Source: Fundicoccus sp052116145
GTDB taxonomy: Bacteria; Bacillota; Bacilli; Lactobacillales; Aerococcaceae
Length of the DNA stretch: 64,000 nucleotides
Assembly: GCF_052116145.1 (NCBI RefSeq)
Contig: NZ_JBQKLQ010000004.1
Location: 1 to 64,000, forward strand
Direction: 5' to 3'
The notes under the pieces are model-generated. The model saw nothing but the letters and a program-made list of their open reading frames with translations. It was not told the DNA's origin and ran no database searches. Positions within the stretch are counted from its first letter, which is position 1. Each line of letters begins with the position of its first letter. The translations under genes and the position numbers were made by a program. Positions 51,987-61,535 of the stretch are shown here, in pieces.

Positions 51987-53711
51987 ATGTTTACAGTATT
52001 TATTGTAGAAGATGAGCAGTTGATTCGCGAGGGGATGTTGAAGTTGGTTGAGTGGCATCAGTTAGGGTTTGAGGTGATTGGGCAAGCGGCGGATGGTGAG
52101 TTGGCCTGGCCGATGATTCAGGACTTGCAGCCTGATATAGTGATTACGGATATTCGGATGCCTTTCATGGATGGATTGTCTTTGAGTCGGATTATCAAGC
52201 AACATTATCCGAATACGAAAATTATTATCTTGAGTGGTTATGATGAGTTTGAGTATGCTCAAAAGGCGATTAATATTGGGGTTGAGCATTATGTGTTAAA
52301 GCCGATTACGAAGGCTCAGTTGACCGAGTTGTTGGTGAAAATTCGTGAGGAAAAATTAAAGATGGTGGAACGGGAGGCGTCGCTGGCTTTACTGCAGCAA
52401 GAAGCGTTCAATCAGAAGCGACGTGTATTCTTTGAGGAGTTGATGACGGGTTCAAAGGAAGTATTCTCTTTGCTTGAGCAGGCCAATCATTTGCAGTTAG
52501 ATGTGTTGAAAGATCATTATAAATTAGTGCTAATCATGATTCAACCGAAGGATCCGGGTGTATTGGCTGGTTTTTCTTGGACTATTATTGAGCGGATTCG
52601 TCAAGAGATGATTGAGGCGTTGACGTTGATTCCGAATTTATTTGAGTATAAAAGTAGTAGTGAATTGACCGTGTTTTTGTTGGCGGCCAATGAAGAAATT
52701 CAAGCAAGGTCATTTGAGGCAGAGTTTAAAATTCTAAGTTTTTTCGAGCAAGAGTATGATGATTTAGTTTTTTTAATTGCGACTACGAATTCATTTGACC
52801 GTTTGAGCGAAGTGTCCGAGTATTATAATATCGGTCGCAACCGCTTATTGGAACAATGGTGGCGGATCAAGTCTCAGCAGATTAGTTATTCTTATAATCC
52901 CCCTAGAATTAATTCGGTCTTAAAAATTGAGAAGCCAACGAAAGACGTTGGCCTAGCGCAAGCGGTCTTGGTAGATGAAACTAAGGTGAGTGGTCAAGGT
53001 GACACAAGGGCAGGGGGGGAAACTGACTTAGATTATCTGTCTTTTGAGAACATACCATTAGAATGGACCGATTCTAAAGTGCTGAGCGAGTTTCTACTGG
53101 AAGGAAGGCTTGAGGAAATTCCTGCTTTTATCGAGCGGATTTTAAAAGATGTGTCCGAGACTCAATGGCAAAGCCGGGCGTTCGTTCAATACATGTTTTT
53201 GAGTACGTATATGGCGCTGCAAGTCTTTATCCAAGCATTGGATCACACTTTAGATGACGCGTTAGAACAATCGATTAAATTGCCGCTAGCTTTTGAACAC
53301 GAACCGTCGAAAGAATTATTGGTTACTTATTTAAAAGAAGCCTTGAAGGATGCATTAGTAGCGCGTCATCAGCATAGGAAGAGTCGTTATTATGACGTAA
53401 TTCAGGAAGCGAGTGCTTATATTTATCAACATTATGGTGAGGTTGATTTAAGGTTATCGGATATTGCGAACAGTGTGAATATTAGCCCAGCTCACTTTAC
53501 GACGATTTTTAGTCAAGAAACAGGTAAGACGGTGACGGAATTTATGACGGAAGTCAGAATGGGGCAAGCAAGAATATTACTTAGAACGACTAATCAAACG
53601 CATTATGAAATTGCTTTGGCCGTCGGCTACCGTGATGTGAGTTATTTTAGTCGTTTATTCAAAAGATATCATAATGTCTCCCCAGGTAACTATCGTAAAG
53701 GGGTGATTTAA
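51987..53711 (+). CDS. Response regulator, AraC type (YesN-like)
   Basis: 574-aa regulator. Receiver domain about 1-120 with the acidic pair in VEDEQ, phospho-acceptor Asp55 in VITDIRMP, and Lys in YVLKP. A long middle region (about 130-460) is variable. C-terminal AraC double helix-turn-helix about 470-574 (DLRLSDIANSVNISPAHFTTIF; HYEIALAVGYRDVSYFSRLFK). ATG at 51987 follows GAAGGGAAGAAGCGA. With the kinase that starts right after its stop it most likely controls the sugar importer downstream. Confidence 0.92.
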   Translation: MFTVFIVEDEQLIREGMLKLVEWHQLGFEVIGQAADGELAWPMIQDLQPDIVITDIRMPFMDGLSLSRIIKQHYPNTKIIILSGYDEFEYAQKAINIGVEHYVLKPITKAQLTELLVKIREEKLKMVEREASLALLQQEAFNQKRRVFFEELMTGSKEVFSLLEQANHLQLDVLKDHYKLVLIMIQPKDPGVLAGFSWTIIERIRQEMIEALTLIPNLFEYKSSSELTVFLLAANEEIQARSFEAEFKILSFFEQEYDDLVFLIATTNSFDRLSEVSEYYNIGRNRLLEQWWRIKSQQISYSYNPPRINSVLKIEKPTKDVGLAQAVLVDETKVSGQGDTRAGGETDLDYLSFENIPLEWTDSKVLSEFLLEGRLEEIPAFIERILKDVSETQWQSRAFVQYMFLSTYMALQVFIQALDHTLDDALEQSIKLPLAFEHEPSKELLVTYLKEALKDALVARHQHRKSRYYDVIQEASAYIYQHYGEVDLRLSDIANSVNISPAHFTTIFSQETGKTVTEFMTEVRMGQARILLRTTNQTHYEIALAVGYRDVSYFSRLFKRYHNVSPGNYRKGVI

Positions 53712-55160
53712 ATGGCTGAAACATTTCAAGAAAAGCGCGTAAAATTTCAGCGCCAGGGTAAACGACGGTCTTTTAAAGAGCAACTAAATCGCTGGTCCTA
53801 TTCGAGCCTATTAGTGTTTTCGGTCATGATGGCTATTCTATTAGTGATGATGATGTTTTTCAATCGTGAGTATCATGCCTCTTTACAGAATGCGAACGTA
53901 GCGGCCGAATTCAATAACGAGTTTAAGAATAAGCTTGATTTAGAAATGTATTATTATGTGGTTGGAGCTAGAGATTATCAAAGTCTCCCTCAAGAAGATA
54001 TAGTGCAAGCTTCTGAAATTGTGGCCAGGCTGCAAGAAACGACCACCGATTCGACTAACCAGTGGCGCTTGCAAAGCATGTTGAATTTGTTGACGCGTTT
54101 GGATGAAGTGATGATTGAATTATCTGAGACATCAGGCTATGATGAACGCATGATTTCATTGGAGAATAACATTTATATTATTACCGATTTAATTGAAACT
54201 TATATGAATGATTATATATCGGATGAATTGCAAGTTTTAGCCAATATTCAAAAAGTCATCCAACAAAGAACCTTCTGGCTAGTTGGTTTGAGTATTCTGT
54301 CTTATTTACTTGTGATGTTTGCGCTCACTCGTTCAACCGTTCGCTTTACCAGTCGGATGGTCTCGCCGATTAAACAGTTGATTCATAAGACACAACAAGT
54401 CGGTTCGGGCGATTTCTCGAGTGCGCCCATTGAAACGGATAATGTGGAATTTAATGAGTTGGATCAAGGGGTCGATTTGATGAGCCAGCAACTAGAACAG
54501 CTGTTGCTTGATATGACGCAGGAGCAAGCCTTATTAAGAAAAACGGAGTTTGAATTATTGCAGGCACAGATTAATCCGCACTTTTTATATAATACGTTGG
54601 ACTCAATTATTTGGCTCGCTGAAAGTAAGCAGAGTGAATTAGTCGTTCAAATGGTATCTAGTCTAGGCGAGTTCTTTCGAACGTCTTTAAGTAATGGCAA
54701 AGACATTATCACTTTAGAAACAGAAATGAAGCAAGTTGAGAGTTATTTGGAAATCCAAACAATACGTTATAACGATGTACTAGAGTATTCCATTGAATTG
54801 GATCCAGCATTATATCCTTATCAAATTCCTAAATTGACTTTACAGCCCTTAGTAGAGAATGCATTATATCATGGGATTAAACTCAAGCGTGGCAAAGGGC
54901 ATATCCGCATTTCTGGTGAAGTTGACGAAGAGGAACAAATCGTTATTCGTGTTTGGGATAATGGCGTAGGGGTTAGTCAAAGTCAATTGGAAGACTTGGC
55001 TAGGAGTGTGACGAGCGAGAATGGCTTGAACCAATTAGGTTTGATGAATGTGCATCAACGGTTGCGGCTCTATTTTGGCCAGGGGAGTGGTTTGTCTTTT
55101 CGTTCGGTTGAGGGTGAGTGGTTTGAGGTCCAGGTGCGTTTTCCAATGATAAGTCATTAA
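53712..55160 (+). CDS. Sensor histidine kinase (YesM-like)
   Basis: 482-aa membrane kinase. Helices about 32-50 and 188-206 enclose an extracellular sensor region of about 135 residues; HAMP about 207-262; phospho-acceptor His290 in QINPHFLYNTLDSI (His_kinase family); ATPase domain with LQPLVENALYHGIKLK and RVWDNGVGVS. Starts directly at the end of the response regulator gene. Senses an extracellular signal, possibly with the binding protein encoded next. Confidence 0.93.
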   Translation: MAETFQEKRVKFQRQGKRRSFKEQLNRWSYSSLLVFSVMMAILLVMMMFFNREYHASLQNANVAAEFNNEFKNKLDLEMYYYVVGARDYQSLPQEDIVQASEIVARLQETTTDSTNQWRLQSMLNLLTRLDEVMIELSETSGYDERMISLENNIYIITDLIETYMNDYISDELQVLANIQKVIQQRTFWLVGLSILSYLLVMFALTRSTVRFTSRMVSPIKQLIHKTQQVGSGDFSSAPIETDNVEFNELDQGVDLMSQQLEQLLLDMTQEQALLRKTEFELLQAQINPHFLYNTLDSIIWLAESKQSELVVQMVSSLGEFFRTSLSNGKDIITLETEMKQVESYLEIQTIRYNDVLEYSIELDPALYPYQIPKLTLQPLVENALYHGIKLKRGKGHIRISGEVDEEEQIVIRVWDNGVGVSQSQLEDLARSVTSENGLNQLGLMNVHQRLRLYFGQGSGLSFRSVEGEWFEVQVRFPMISH

Positions 55161-55234
55161 TTTCGAAAGATTTTACCTATTGTGTGTCACTGTAGAATAA
55201 TAAGTCATGTTGTGGCAATGATTATTCATACTAA

Positions 55235-55248
55235 TGTAAGCGTTTGAG
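55235..55248 (+). promoter_or_regulatory. cre-like site upstream of the ytfQ-like gene
   Basis: TGTAAGCGTTTGAG; the first 11 positions fit the cre consensus. Followed by AT-rich TATTATATAAAT, which may include the -10. About 55 nt before the ATG. Confidence 0.5.
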
Positions 55249-55301
55249 TTGTATTATATAAATGAACAAGTCGTTCAACAATAAAAGCAAGGAGTGTTCA
55301 T

Positions 55302-56279
55302 ATGCAAAATATTGTCAAAAGATTTATGACCTTAGTCTCAGTCGTCCTTGGTTTATCATTCATTCTTGGTGCCTTTCCTGCTAGTGTTCATGCTGAAGAT
55401 CTAATCGTTGTTGGTTTTTCTCAAGTAGGGGCTGAATCAGATTGGCGTACAGCCAATACTAAGTCGATGCAAGACACATTCGTTGAAGCGAATGGTTACC
55501 GTTTGATTTTTGATGACGCGCAACAGAAACAAGAGAATCAGATTACAGCGATTCGTAATTTTATTCAACAAGAAGTTGATTATATTGTTCTAGCGCCGGT
55601 TACGGAAACGGGTTGGGATACAGTTTTACAGGAAGCTCAAGATGCTGCCATTCCAGTGATTATTGTTGACCGTATGATTGATGTCTCGGATGACGCGCTG
55701 TTTACTGCTTGGGTTGGATCTGACTTTAAATTAGAAGGTGACAAGGCCGTTGAGTGGATGCAAGAAACTCAAGCGGAAGAATTGAAGATTGTTCACTTAC
55801 AAGGAACGATTGGATCATCTGCTCAAATTGGTCGTTCTGAAGGGCTAGAAGAAGGTGTTGAAGCTAACGAAGGTTGGGAAATTATTGCTCAACAAACAGG
55901 CGAATTTACACAAGCTAAAGGTCAAGAAGTAATGGAAAGTATCTTGAAGCAACATGATGATATTAATGTCGTGTATGCAGAAAATGACAACATGGCTTTT
56001 GGTGCGATCGATGCGATTGAAGCAGCTGGTAAAACAGTTGGGGTTGATGGCGATATTGTGGTCATCTCCTTTGATGCAACTCGTGCGGGGCTTGATGCTA
56101 CTTTAGAAGGTAAAATTAACTATAACGTGGAATGTAATCCGCTTCACGGGGTGCGTGTAGATGCCTTGATTCAACAGTTAGAAGCTGGCGAAGAAGTTGA
56201 TAAGTTAGCTTATGTTGAAGAAATGACCTTTGATGCGACAACAATTACTCAAGACGATATTGACGCTCGCGAATATTAA
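55302..56279 (+). CDS. ytfQ: Galactofuranose-type ABC transporter binding protein (YtfQ-like)
   Basis: 325-aa exported periplasmic-binding-protein-like protein. Signal peptide 1-31 (cleavage SVHA/ED), again without a lipobox Cys. The mature start VVGFSQVGAESDWRTANTKS and the DDAQQKQENQITAIRNFI and TETGWDTVLQEA blocks closely follow YtfQ, which binds galactofuranose in E. coli. Starts behind AAGGAGTGT. Followed by the complete transporter set. The true ligand in this organism may be another furanose sugar. Confidence 0.9.
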   Translation: MQNIVKRFMTLVSVVLGLSFILGAFPASVHAEDLIVVGFSQVGAESDWRTANTKSMQDTFVEANGYRLIFDDAQQKQENQITAIRNFIQQEVDYIVLAPVTETGWDTVLQEAQDAAIPVIIVDRMIDVSDDALFTAWVGSDFKLEGDKAVEWMQETQAEELKIVHLQGTIGSSAQIGRSEGLEEGVEANEGWEIIAQQTGEFTQAKGQEVMESILKQHDDINVVYAENDNMAFGAIDAIEAAGKTVGVDGDIVVISFDATRAGLDATLEGKINYNVECNPLHGVRVDALIQQLEAGEEVDKLAYVEEMTFDATTITQDDIDAREY

Positions 56280-56392
56280 GACTGAATAGGAAGTTCAATT
56301 AAATCTGGGGTATCTGATATGTCGTCGGATGCTCCTTTGTTTATTAATCGATCGGTTGTCGGTAGCAGAGGCAAGAAAAGTGGGTGGATGTT

Positions 56393-57925
56393 ATGAAGGA
56401 AACGGTATTAAAAATGACTGGAATTGATAAAAATTTTCCAGGGGTTAAAGCGCTAAGTGGCGTAGAGTTTGAATTAAGAAAAGGAGAAATTCATGCGTTA
56501 ATGGGTGAGAATGGCGCTGGAAAATCAACCCTAATCAAAGTGTTAACAGGCGTCTATGAAAAAGATTCAGGAGAAATCTATTTAAACGAAGCAACGACGG
56601 CTGTTTCTTTCGATTCCCCCAAAGCTGCGCAAACCAGTGGCATTCAAACGGTTTACCAGGAAATCAATTTACTGCCAAATTTAAGCGTAGCGGAGAATTT
56701 ATTTCTGGATAGGGAGCCTCGTAAGTGGGGCATGATTGATTGGAAGAAAATGAATGCACTAGCTGCTGAACTGTTGAAGAAATTGGACATTAAGATTGAT
56801 GCGCATAAGCAGTTAAGTGACTGTTCAATCGGGATCCAACAGATGATTGCTATCGCACGGGCTGTTGATATGGAGTGCCAGGTCTTGATATTGGACGAGC
56901 CGACCTCGTCTTTAGATGATGACGAAGTGAAGAAGTTGTTTCGCTTAATGACGGCACTGAAAGAACGTGGAGTAGGCATTGTCTTTGTGACGCACTTTTT
57001 GGAACAAGTTTACGAAATCTCGGACCGAATTACTGTCTTGAGAAATGGTGAATTGGTTGGTGCTTACGATACGAAAGAGTTACCAAGGCCAGAACTAGTC
57101 GCGAAGATGATGGGGAAAGACATTGATGACCTAGCTCGAATCAAAGCAGAAGGACAGGCCGTACAAGATGTTATTAGTAGCCACACTTTATTGGAAGCAA
57201 GGGGTTTATATAGTACAGGTTCAATCAAGCCATTTGACTTAACTTTACATCCACATGAAGTGATTGGCATTACTGGCTTGTTAGGTTCAGGGCGTAGTGA
57301 ATTGGTGCGAACCATCTTTGGGGCGGATTCGCAAGATGGCGGTAAGTTGTTGATGAAAAATCAGGAATTGACCTTTAAGGCGCCGATTAATGCGATGAAG
57401 CGTGGCATAGCTTACTTACCTGAAGACCGTAAGAAAGATGGTATCTTTCAGGATTTATCAGTTCGCGAGAATATCATAATTGCCTTGCAGACGAAACAAG
57501 GCATTTTCCAGCAAATTAGTCGCAAGGAAACAGAAGCCTTTGCGGATCGTTACATTGACTTGTTGCAAATTAAAACGGCCAGTCGTGAAACGCCGATTAA
57601 ACAATTATCAGGTGGGAATCAACAGAAAGTTATTATAGGTCGTTGGTTATTGACTGAACCAGAGTTACTGATTTTAGATGAACCAACGCGTGGGATTGAT
57701 GTGGGAACGAAGACTGAAATTCAAAAGTTAATGATTGATTTGGCTGCAAAAGGGATGTCGATAATCTTTATCTCATCTGAAATCGAAGAAATGATTCGAA
57801 CATGTAGTCGGATGATAGTGATGCGTGATGGCGAAAAAGTAGGCGAATTAAGCGATCAACAATTAGATCAAGAAACAATTATTTGGACGATTGCAGGAGG
57901 GGTGAAGCAACATGGTAAATCATAA
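56393..57925 (+). CDS. ytfR: Sugar ABC transporter ATP-binding protein (YtfR-like)
   Basis: 510-aa double ATPase. First domain: Walker A GENGAGKST, signature CSIGIQQMIAIARA, Walker B LILDEPTSS. Second domain: degenerate Walker A GLLGSGRSE, signature LSGGNQQKV, LLILDEPTRGID, as in RbsA/MglA-type proteins. ATG at 56393 is preferred to the GTG at 56384, as GGGTGG precedes it. Overlaps the next permease by 14 nt. Confidence 0.93.
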   Translation: MKETVLKMTGIDKNFPGVKALSGVEFELRKGEIHALMGENGAGKSTLIKVLTGVYEKDSGEIYLNEATTAVSFDSPKAAQTSGIQTVYQEINLLPNLSVAENLFLDREPRKWGMIDWKKMNALAAELLKKLDIKIDAHKQLSDCSIGIQQMIAIARAVDMECQVLILDEPTSSLDDDEVKKLFRLMTALKERGVGIVFVTHFLEQVYEISDRITVLRNGELVGAYDTKELPRPELVAKMMGKDIDDLARIKAEGQAVQDVISSHTLLEARGLYSTGSIKPFDLTLHPHEVIGITGLLGSGRSELVRTIFGADSQDGGKLLMKNQELTFKAPINAMKRGIAYLPEDRKKDGIFQDLSVRENIIIALQTKQGIFQQISRKETEAFADRYIDLLQIKTASRETPIKQLSGGNQQKVIIGRWLLTEPELLILDEPTRGIDVGTKTEIQKLMIDLAAKGMSIIFISSEIEEMIRTCSRMIVMRDGEKVGELSDQQLDQETIIWTIAGGVKQHGKS

Positions 57926-58982
57926 AGAAGGGTTTCGTTTAAGACAGCTGACATCCCATCATCTCTTTTTACCAATACTGGCGCTCCTGTTAATGATGCT
58001 GATTAACTTTATCTTATCGCCAAGTTTTTTCTCAATTACGATTAATAATGGGGTGTTGTATGGCTCCTTAATAGATGTGATGAACCGGGCTTCGGAATTA
58101 GTCATTTTAGCCATAGGTATGACGCTCGTAACAGCGGCTTCTGGTGGACAAGACATTAGTGTCGGGGCGACGATGGCAGTTACAGCTGCAGTTGTCACAC
58201 AAATTCTATCGGGTGGCCAAGTATCAGTGTCAGAGTATCAAAATTCAATAATTTGGGCGCTGGCAGCAGGGCTGCTGGCTGGGATGTTATGTGGTGCCTT
58301 TAATGGTTTCTTAGTTGCCAAGATGAGAATTCAACCAATGGTCGCCACCTTGATTTTATATACAGCTGGGCGTGGTATCGCGCAATTGATTACGCAAGGA
58401 CAAATTACTTATGTACGTGTCGAGGCTTATAAGGTTGCGGGGAACTATATCGCCGGTGTACCGATTCCAACGCCAATGATTATTTCAACCGTGGTTGCGC
58501 TGATTGCGTTTGTTGTTCTGAAGAAAACGGCCCTAGGTTTATTTATCGCAGGCGTCGGCATGAACAGCAGTGCGGCCCGTTTAGTGGGCTTGAACGAACA
58601 GCGAATAAAAATCATTGCCTTTGTATTAAATGGTTTTCTAGCAGGAATCGCCGGTTTTATTGCCTCTAGTCGAATTTATTCGGCGGATGCGAATAATATT
58701 GGCCTTAATATTGAGATGGACGCGATTCTAGCCGTAGCATTAGGTGGGAACTTACTAAGTGGGGGTAAATTTAGCTTGATGGGATCCATTATTGGTGCCT
58801 ATACGATTCAAGCATTAACGACCACCTTGTACTCTTTAAATGTCTCCGCCGATCGTTTACCTGTTTATAAAGCAATCGTTGTTTTATTAATTGTCATCGC
58901 TCAAAGTGAGACGGTCCAACAATCGGTAAAGCAATGGTTACCTAATCAAAAGAAATTAAGTAAAGTTCAGGGGGAGGTTTAA
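57912..58982 (+). CDS. ytfT: Sugar ABC transporter permease (YtfT-like)
   Basis: 356-aa BPD_transp_2 permease with eight or more helices. Blocks AIGMTLVTAASGGQDISVGATMA and GLFIAGVGMNSSAARLVGLNEQRIK are typical of RbsC/YtfT permeases. ATG behind GCAGGAGGGGTGAAGCA, inside the end of the ATPase gene. Forms the membrane pore together with the next gene product. Confidence 0.93.
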   Translation: MVNHKEGFRLRQLTSHHLFLPILALLLMMLINFILSPSFFSITINNGVLYGSLIDVMNRASELVILAIGMTLVTAASGGQDISVGATMAVTAAVVTQILSGGQVSVSEYQNSIIWALAAGLLAGMLCGAFNGFLVAKMRIQPMVATLILYTAGRGIAQLITQGQITYVRVEAYKVAGNYIAGVPIPTPMIISTVVALIAFVVLKKTALGLFIAGVGMNSSAARLVGLNEQRIKIIAFVLNGFLAGIAGFIASSRIYSADANNIGLNIEMDAILAVALGGNLLSGGKFSLMGSIIGAYTIQALTTTLYSLNVSADRLPVYKAIVVLLIVIAQSETVQQSVKQWLPNQKKLSKVQGEV

Positions 58983-58983
58983 G

Positions 58984-60003
58984 ATGAAGAAGCAGAAGAA
59001 ACTCAATGATTCGACCTTCCTCTTACTGATTACAATTTTATTATTTACCGTCATGTATTTAATGGGGATGTTCGTATTTGCGGATAAAGGCTTTGCGAAA
59101 CCTCAAATGTTCTTGAACCTATTTATCTCGAACGCTGGATTGATTGTCATTGGAACTGGCCTAACCTTAGTGATGATTACAGGTGGCATTGATATTTCGG
59201 TAGGATCCGTGACGGCGTTAATCTCTATGGTCTCCGCTTACTTAATGGAAGTCTCCGGCTTAAGTGTTTATGTAGCTGTTTTGAGTTCTTTGGTGATTGG
59301 TTTATTGTTTGGTATGTTACATGGGTATTTAGTGGCTTACTTAAAGATCCAACCCTTTATTGTAACTTTAGCCGGCATGTTCTTAGCGAGAGGGCTGACG
59401 GCAGTCGTCAGTACAGAAATGATTGCGATTAAGAATGAGATCTTTTTATCCTGGGCTAATAACAAGATTTACCTTCCTTTTGGGACGGTCAATAAGAAAG
59501 GGGTCTACTTACCCGCTTATATCTATCCGACTGTGATTGTCGCAATCCTGGTCGTCGTTGTTATTTTCTTAGTCTTACGGTATACAAGTTTTGGACGTAA
59601 GCTCTATGCGATAGGTGGCAATCCACAAAGTGCATTAATGATGGGAATACGTGTCCAAAGGGTTAAGATGTTGACCTATACCTTGTCAGGTCTTTTGACG
59701 GGGATTGGCGGTTTCCTCTTCTGTTTAAACAGTGGGGCAGGTTTTGTTGAACAGGCGAAAGGTTTAGAAATGGATGCGATCTCATCAGCAGTTATTGGAG
59801 GGACGCTTTTATCCGGAGGTATCGGTAATCCGATTGGGACAATGTTTGGAGTCTTAATAAAAGGAACGATTTCCAGTTTAGTAACGACTCAAGGAACCTT
59901 ATCTAGTTGGTGGGTTCGAATTATCTTATCCCTATTACTTTGTTTCTTTATTGTTTTACAAAGCGCGATTGCGATCAGAAAACGCCGACGTAAAAAAAGT
60001 TAG
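58984..60003 (+). CDS. yjfF: Sugar ABC transporter permease (YjfF-like)
   Basis: 339-aa BPD_transp_2 permease. GLTLVMITGGIDISVGSVTAL, FIVTLAGMFLARGLTAVVST and the RKLYAIGGNPQSALMMGIRV block follow YjfF. GGGGGAGGT lies just before the ATG, 1 nt after the previous stop. Last gene of the importer; terminator at 60070. Confidence 0.93.
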   Translation: MKKQKKLNDSTFLLLITILLFTVMYLMGMFVFADKGFAKPQMFLNLFISNAGLIVIGTGLTLVMITGGIDISVGSVTALISMVSAYLMEVSGLSVYVAVLSSLVIGLLFGMLHGYLVAYLKIQPFIVTLAGMFLARGLTAVVSTEMIAIKNEIFLSWANNKIYLPFGTVNKKGVYLPAYIYPTVIVAILVVVVIFLVLRYTSFGRKLYAIGGNPQSALMMGIRVQRVKMLTYTLSGLLTGIGGFLFCLNSGAGFVEQAKGLEMDAISSAVIGGTLLSGGIGNPIGTMFGVLIKGTISSLVTTQGTLSSWWVRIILSLLLCFFIVLQSAIAIRKRRRKKS

Positions 60004-60069
60004 TTTGTCTAGTGGTCAGTTTTCGGTTAGTAGAGTATAGATGACCACATTTAATTTATTTCTCCTGGG

Positions 60070-60094
60070 GACAGCTCTTATGGGCTGTCTTTTT
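60070..60094 (+). terminator. Rho-independent terminator of the ytf-like operon
   Basis: GACAGCTC pairs with GGGCTGTC (one wobble), then five T. Confidence 0.8.
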
Positions 60095-60116
60095 GATTAC
60101 GCATTGGCTGAGGACA

Positions 60117-60157
60117 TAAAAAACCTACACAAGATTGTTATAAGCGCATTGTGTAGG
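60117..60157 (-). terminator. Rho-independent terminator of rtcB
   Basis: CCTACACAA pairs perfectly with TTGTGTAGG; on the - strand a T-run follows (A-run 60118-60123 on +). Confidence 0.82.
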
Positions 60158-60190
60158 CAATAAGTTGTGGTGAAAATTTATACTAATAAT

Positions 60191-61282
60191 TCAAGCTTTA
60201 AAGTTATAAATCGGCGTTAATCGTTCGACAACGTCGATGGTTTGATGGAGGTTTTCCATAATCTGAGACAGGGGTTTGTAGGCATCTGGTGCTTCATCAA
60301 TCGTCTTTTGGTTGACTGATGTACTATAAATACCTTCCATTTGTTGTTTAAATACTTTAAGGGGAATGCTGTGCTTGGCGGTCGTTCGTGACATCAGGCG
60401 TCCGGCGCCGTGCGGGGCACTATGATTCCAGTCTGCATTTCCCAGACCCCGGCCAAGAATGGCTCCGTCACGCATATTGATAGGAATAATGACTAATTGA
60501 CCATCTCTTGCATCGGTCGCACCTTTACGAAGAATGCCGTCTTCGCCGATATAATTATGAACAGAATCAACGATCGAATCGAGTTGCCAGCCCATATGGC
60601 GAGCAATTCGTTCTAACATAGTTGAGCGGTTTAGTTTTGCATAGTGTTGAGCTATTCTCATATCATGCAAGTAATCAGCCAAGAGGTCGCCTTCTAAGTA
60701 GGCCAAGTCTTTATGTTGTACTAAGTGACCCGTTGTTTCCTCAGCAATTCGTTGATGATGGTTGGCTACTTGGAAGCCTAACCCTCTTGAACCTGAATGG
60801 ACCATCAAGCCATAGCCCTCTGCCATACGGCTGACTTCAATAAAGTGATTGCCACCCCCAAGCGAGCCAACGGATTGCCGGATGCGATTCGCATTTTTCG
60901 GTTGAAAGGTTAATTCATTTAAGTCGATGTCAGTTTTGACAGGTTGGCGATTGACACCTGAACCATGAGGCACATGGCGTTTGATGACTTCGTCTAGCCG
61001 TTTGAGTTCTTGTTTAGTTAATGTCTGACGCGTTTTGATTTGTGCTAAGTGAATACCACAACCGATATCAACTCCGACCAGATTCGGGCATATTTGTCCA
61101 TTGGTGATGGTCATCGTGGTGCCAATGACTGCTCCTTTTCCGGCGTGTGTATCCGGCATGATGACTACTTGTTCACCTTCGGTAAAAGATTCGTTCAGAA
61201 AACCTCGGATTTGTTCACGGGTTTCAGTTTCAAGTGTATCGGTCATCACTCGTGCAGTATTATATTTACCTTCAATTTTCAT
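60191..61282 (-). CDS. rtcB: RtcB-family RNA ligase
   Basis: 363-aa ligase that joins RNA ends with 2',3'-cyclic phosphate/3'-phosphate and 5'-OH, using GTP and Mn2+. Metal-site blocks: PDTHAGKGAVIG, NLVGVDIGCGIH (Asp, Cys), GGGNHFIE (His), VHSGSRGLG; the C-terminal catalytic region SAPHGAGRLMSRTTAK holds the His that takes GMP. AAGGAGTAAGGAC precedes the ATG. No rtcA, archease or release factor gene lies nearby. A role in RNA repair is likely. Confidence 0.93.
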   Translation of the reverse strand: MKIEGKYNTARVMTDTLETETREQIRGFLNESFTEGEQVVIMPDTHAGKGAVIGTTMTITNGQICPNLVGVDIGCGIHLAQIKTRQTLTKQELKRLDEVIKRHVPHGSGVNRQPVKTDIDLNELTFQPKNANRIRQSVGSLGGGNHFIEVSRMAEGYGLMVHSGSRGLGFQVANHHQRIAEETTGHLVQHKDLAYLEGDLLADYLHDMRIAQHYAKLNRSTMLERIARHMGWQLDSIVDSVHNYIGEDGILRKGATDARDGQLVIIPINMRDGAILGRGLGNADWNHSAPHGAGRLMSRTTAKHSIPLKVFKQQMEGIYSTSVNQKTIDEAPDAYKPLSQIMENLHQTIDVVERLTPIYNFKA

Positions 61283-61535
61283 GTCCTTACTCCTTTTCCA
61301 GAATTTGTCCAGCTATCTCTTATTCATTATAGCTTAAAAAGAAAAAGCATGAAGCGTTGACAGTAGCTTTACCAGTCCGACAATGATTTGGGGAACTGAC
61401 AACATGTTGTAATAATCTGGAGCATAGAAAACAGCTAGGCAAATGGGAGATGGCATTTGTTCTTTTGGTGGGATTGGCGTATGCTAGTGACATAAATGAA
61501 TGCGAGCATTGTTAACATCAATTGGAGGGATTTAA

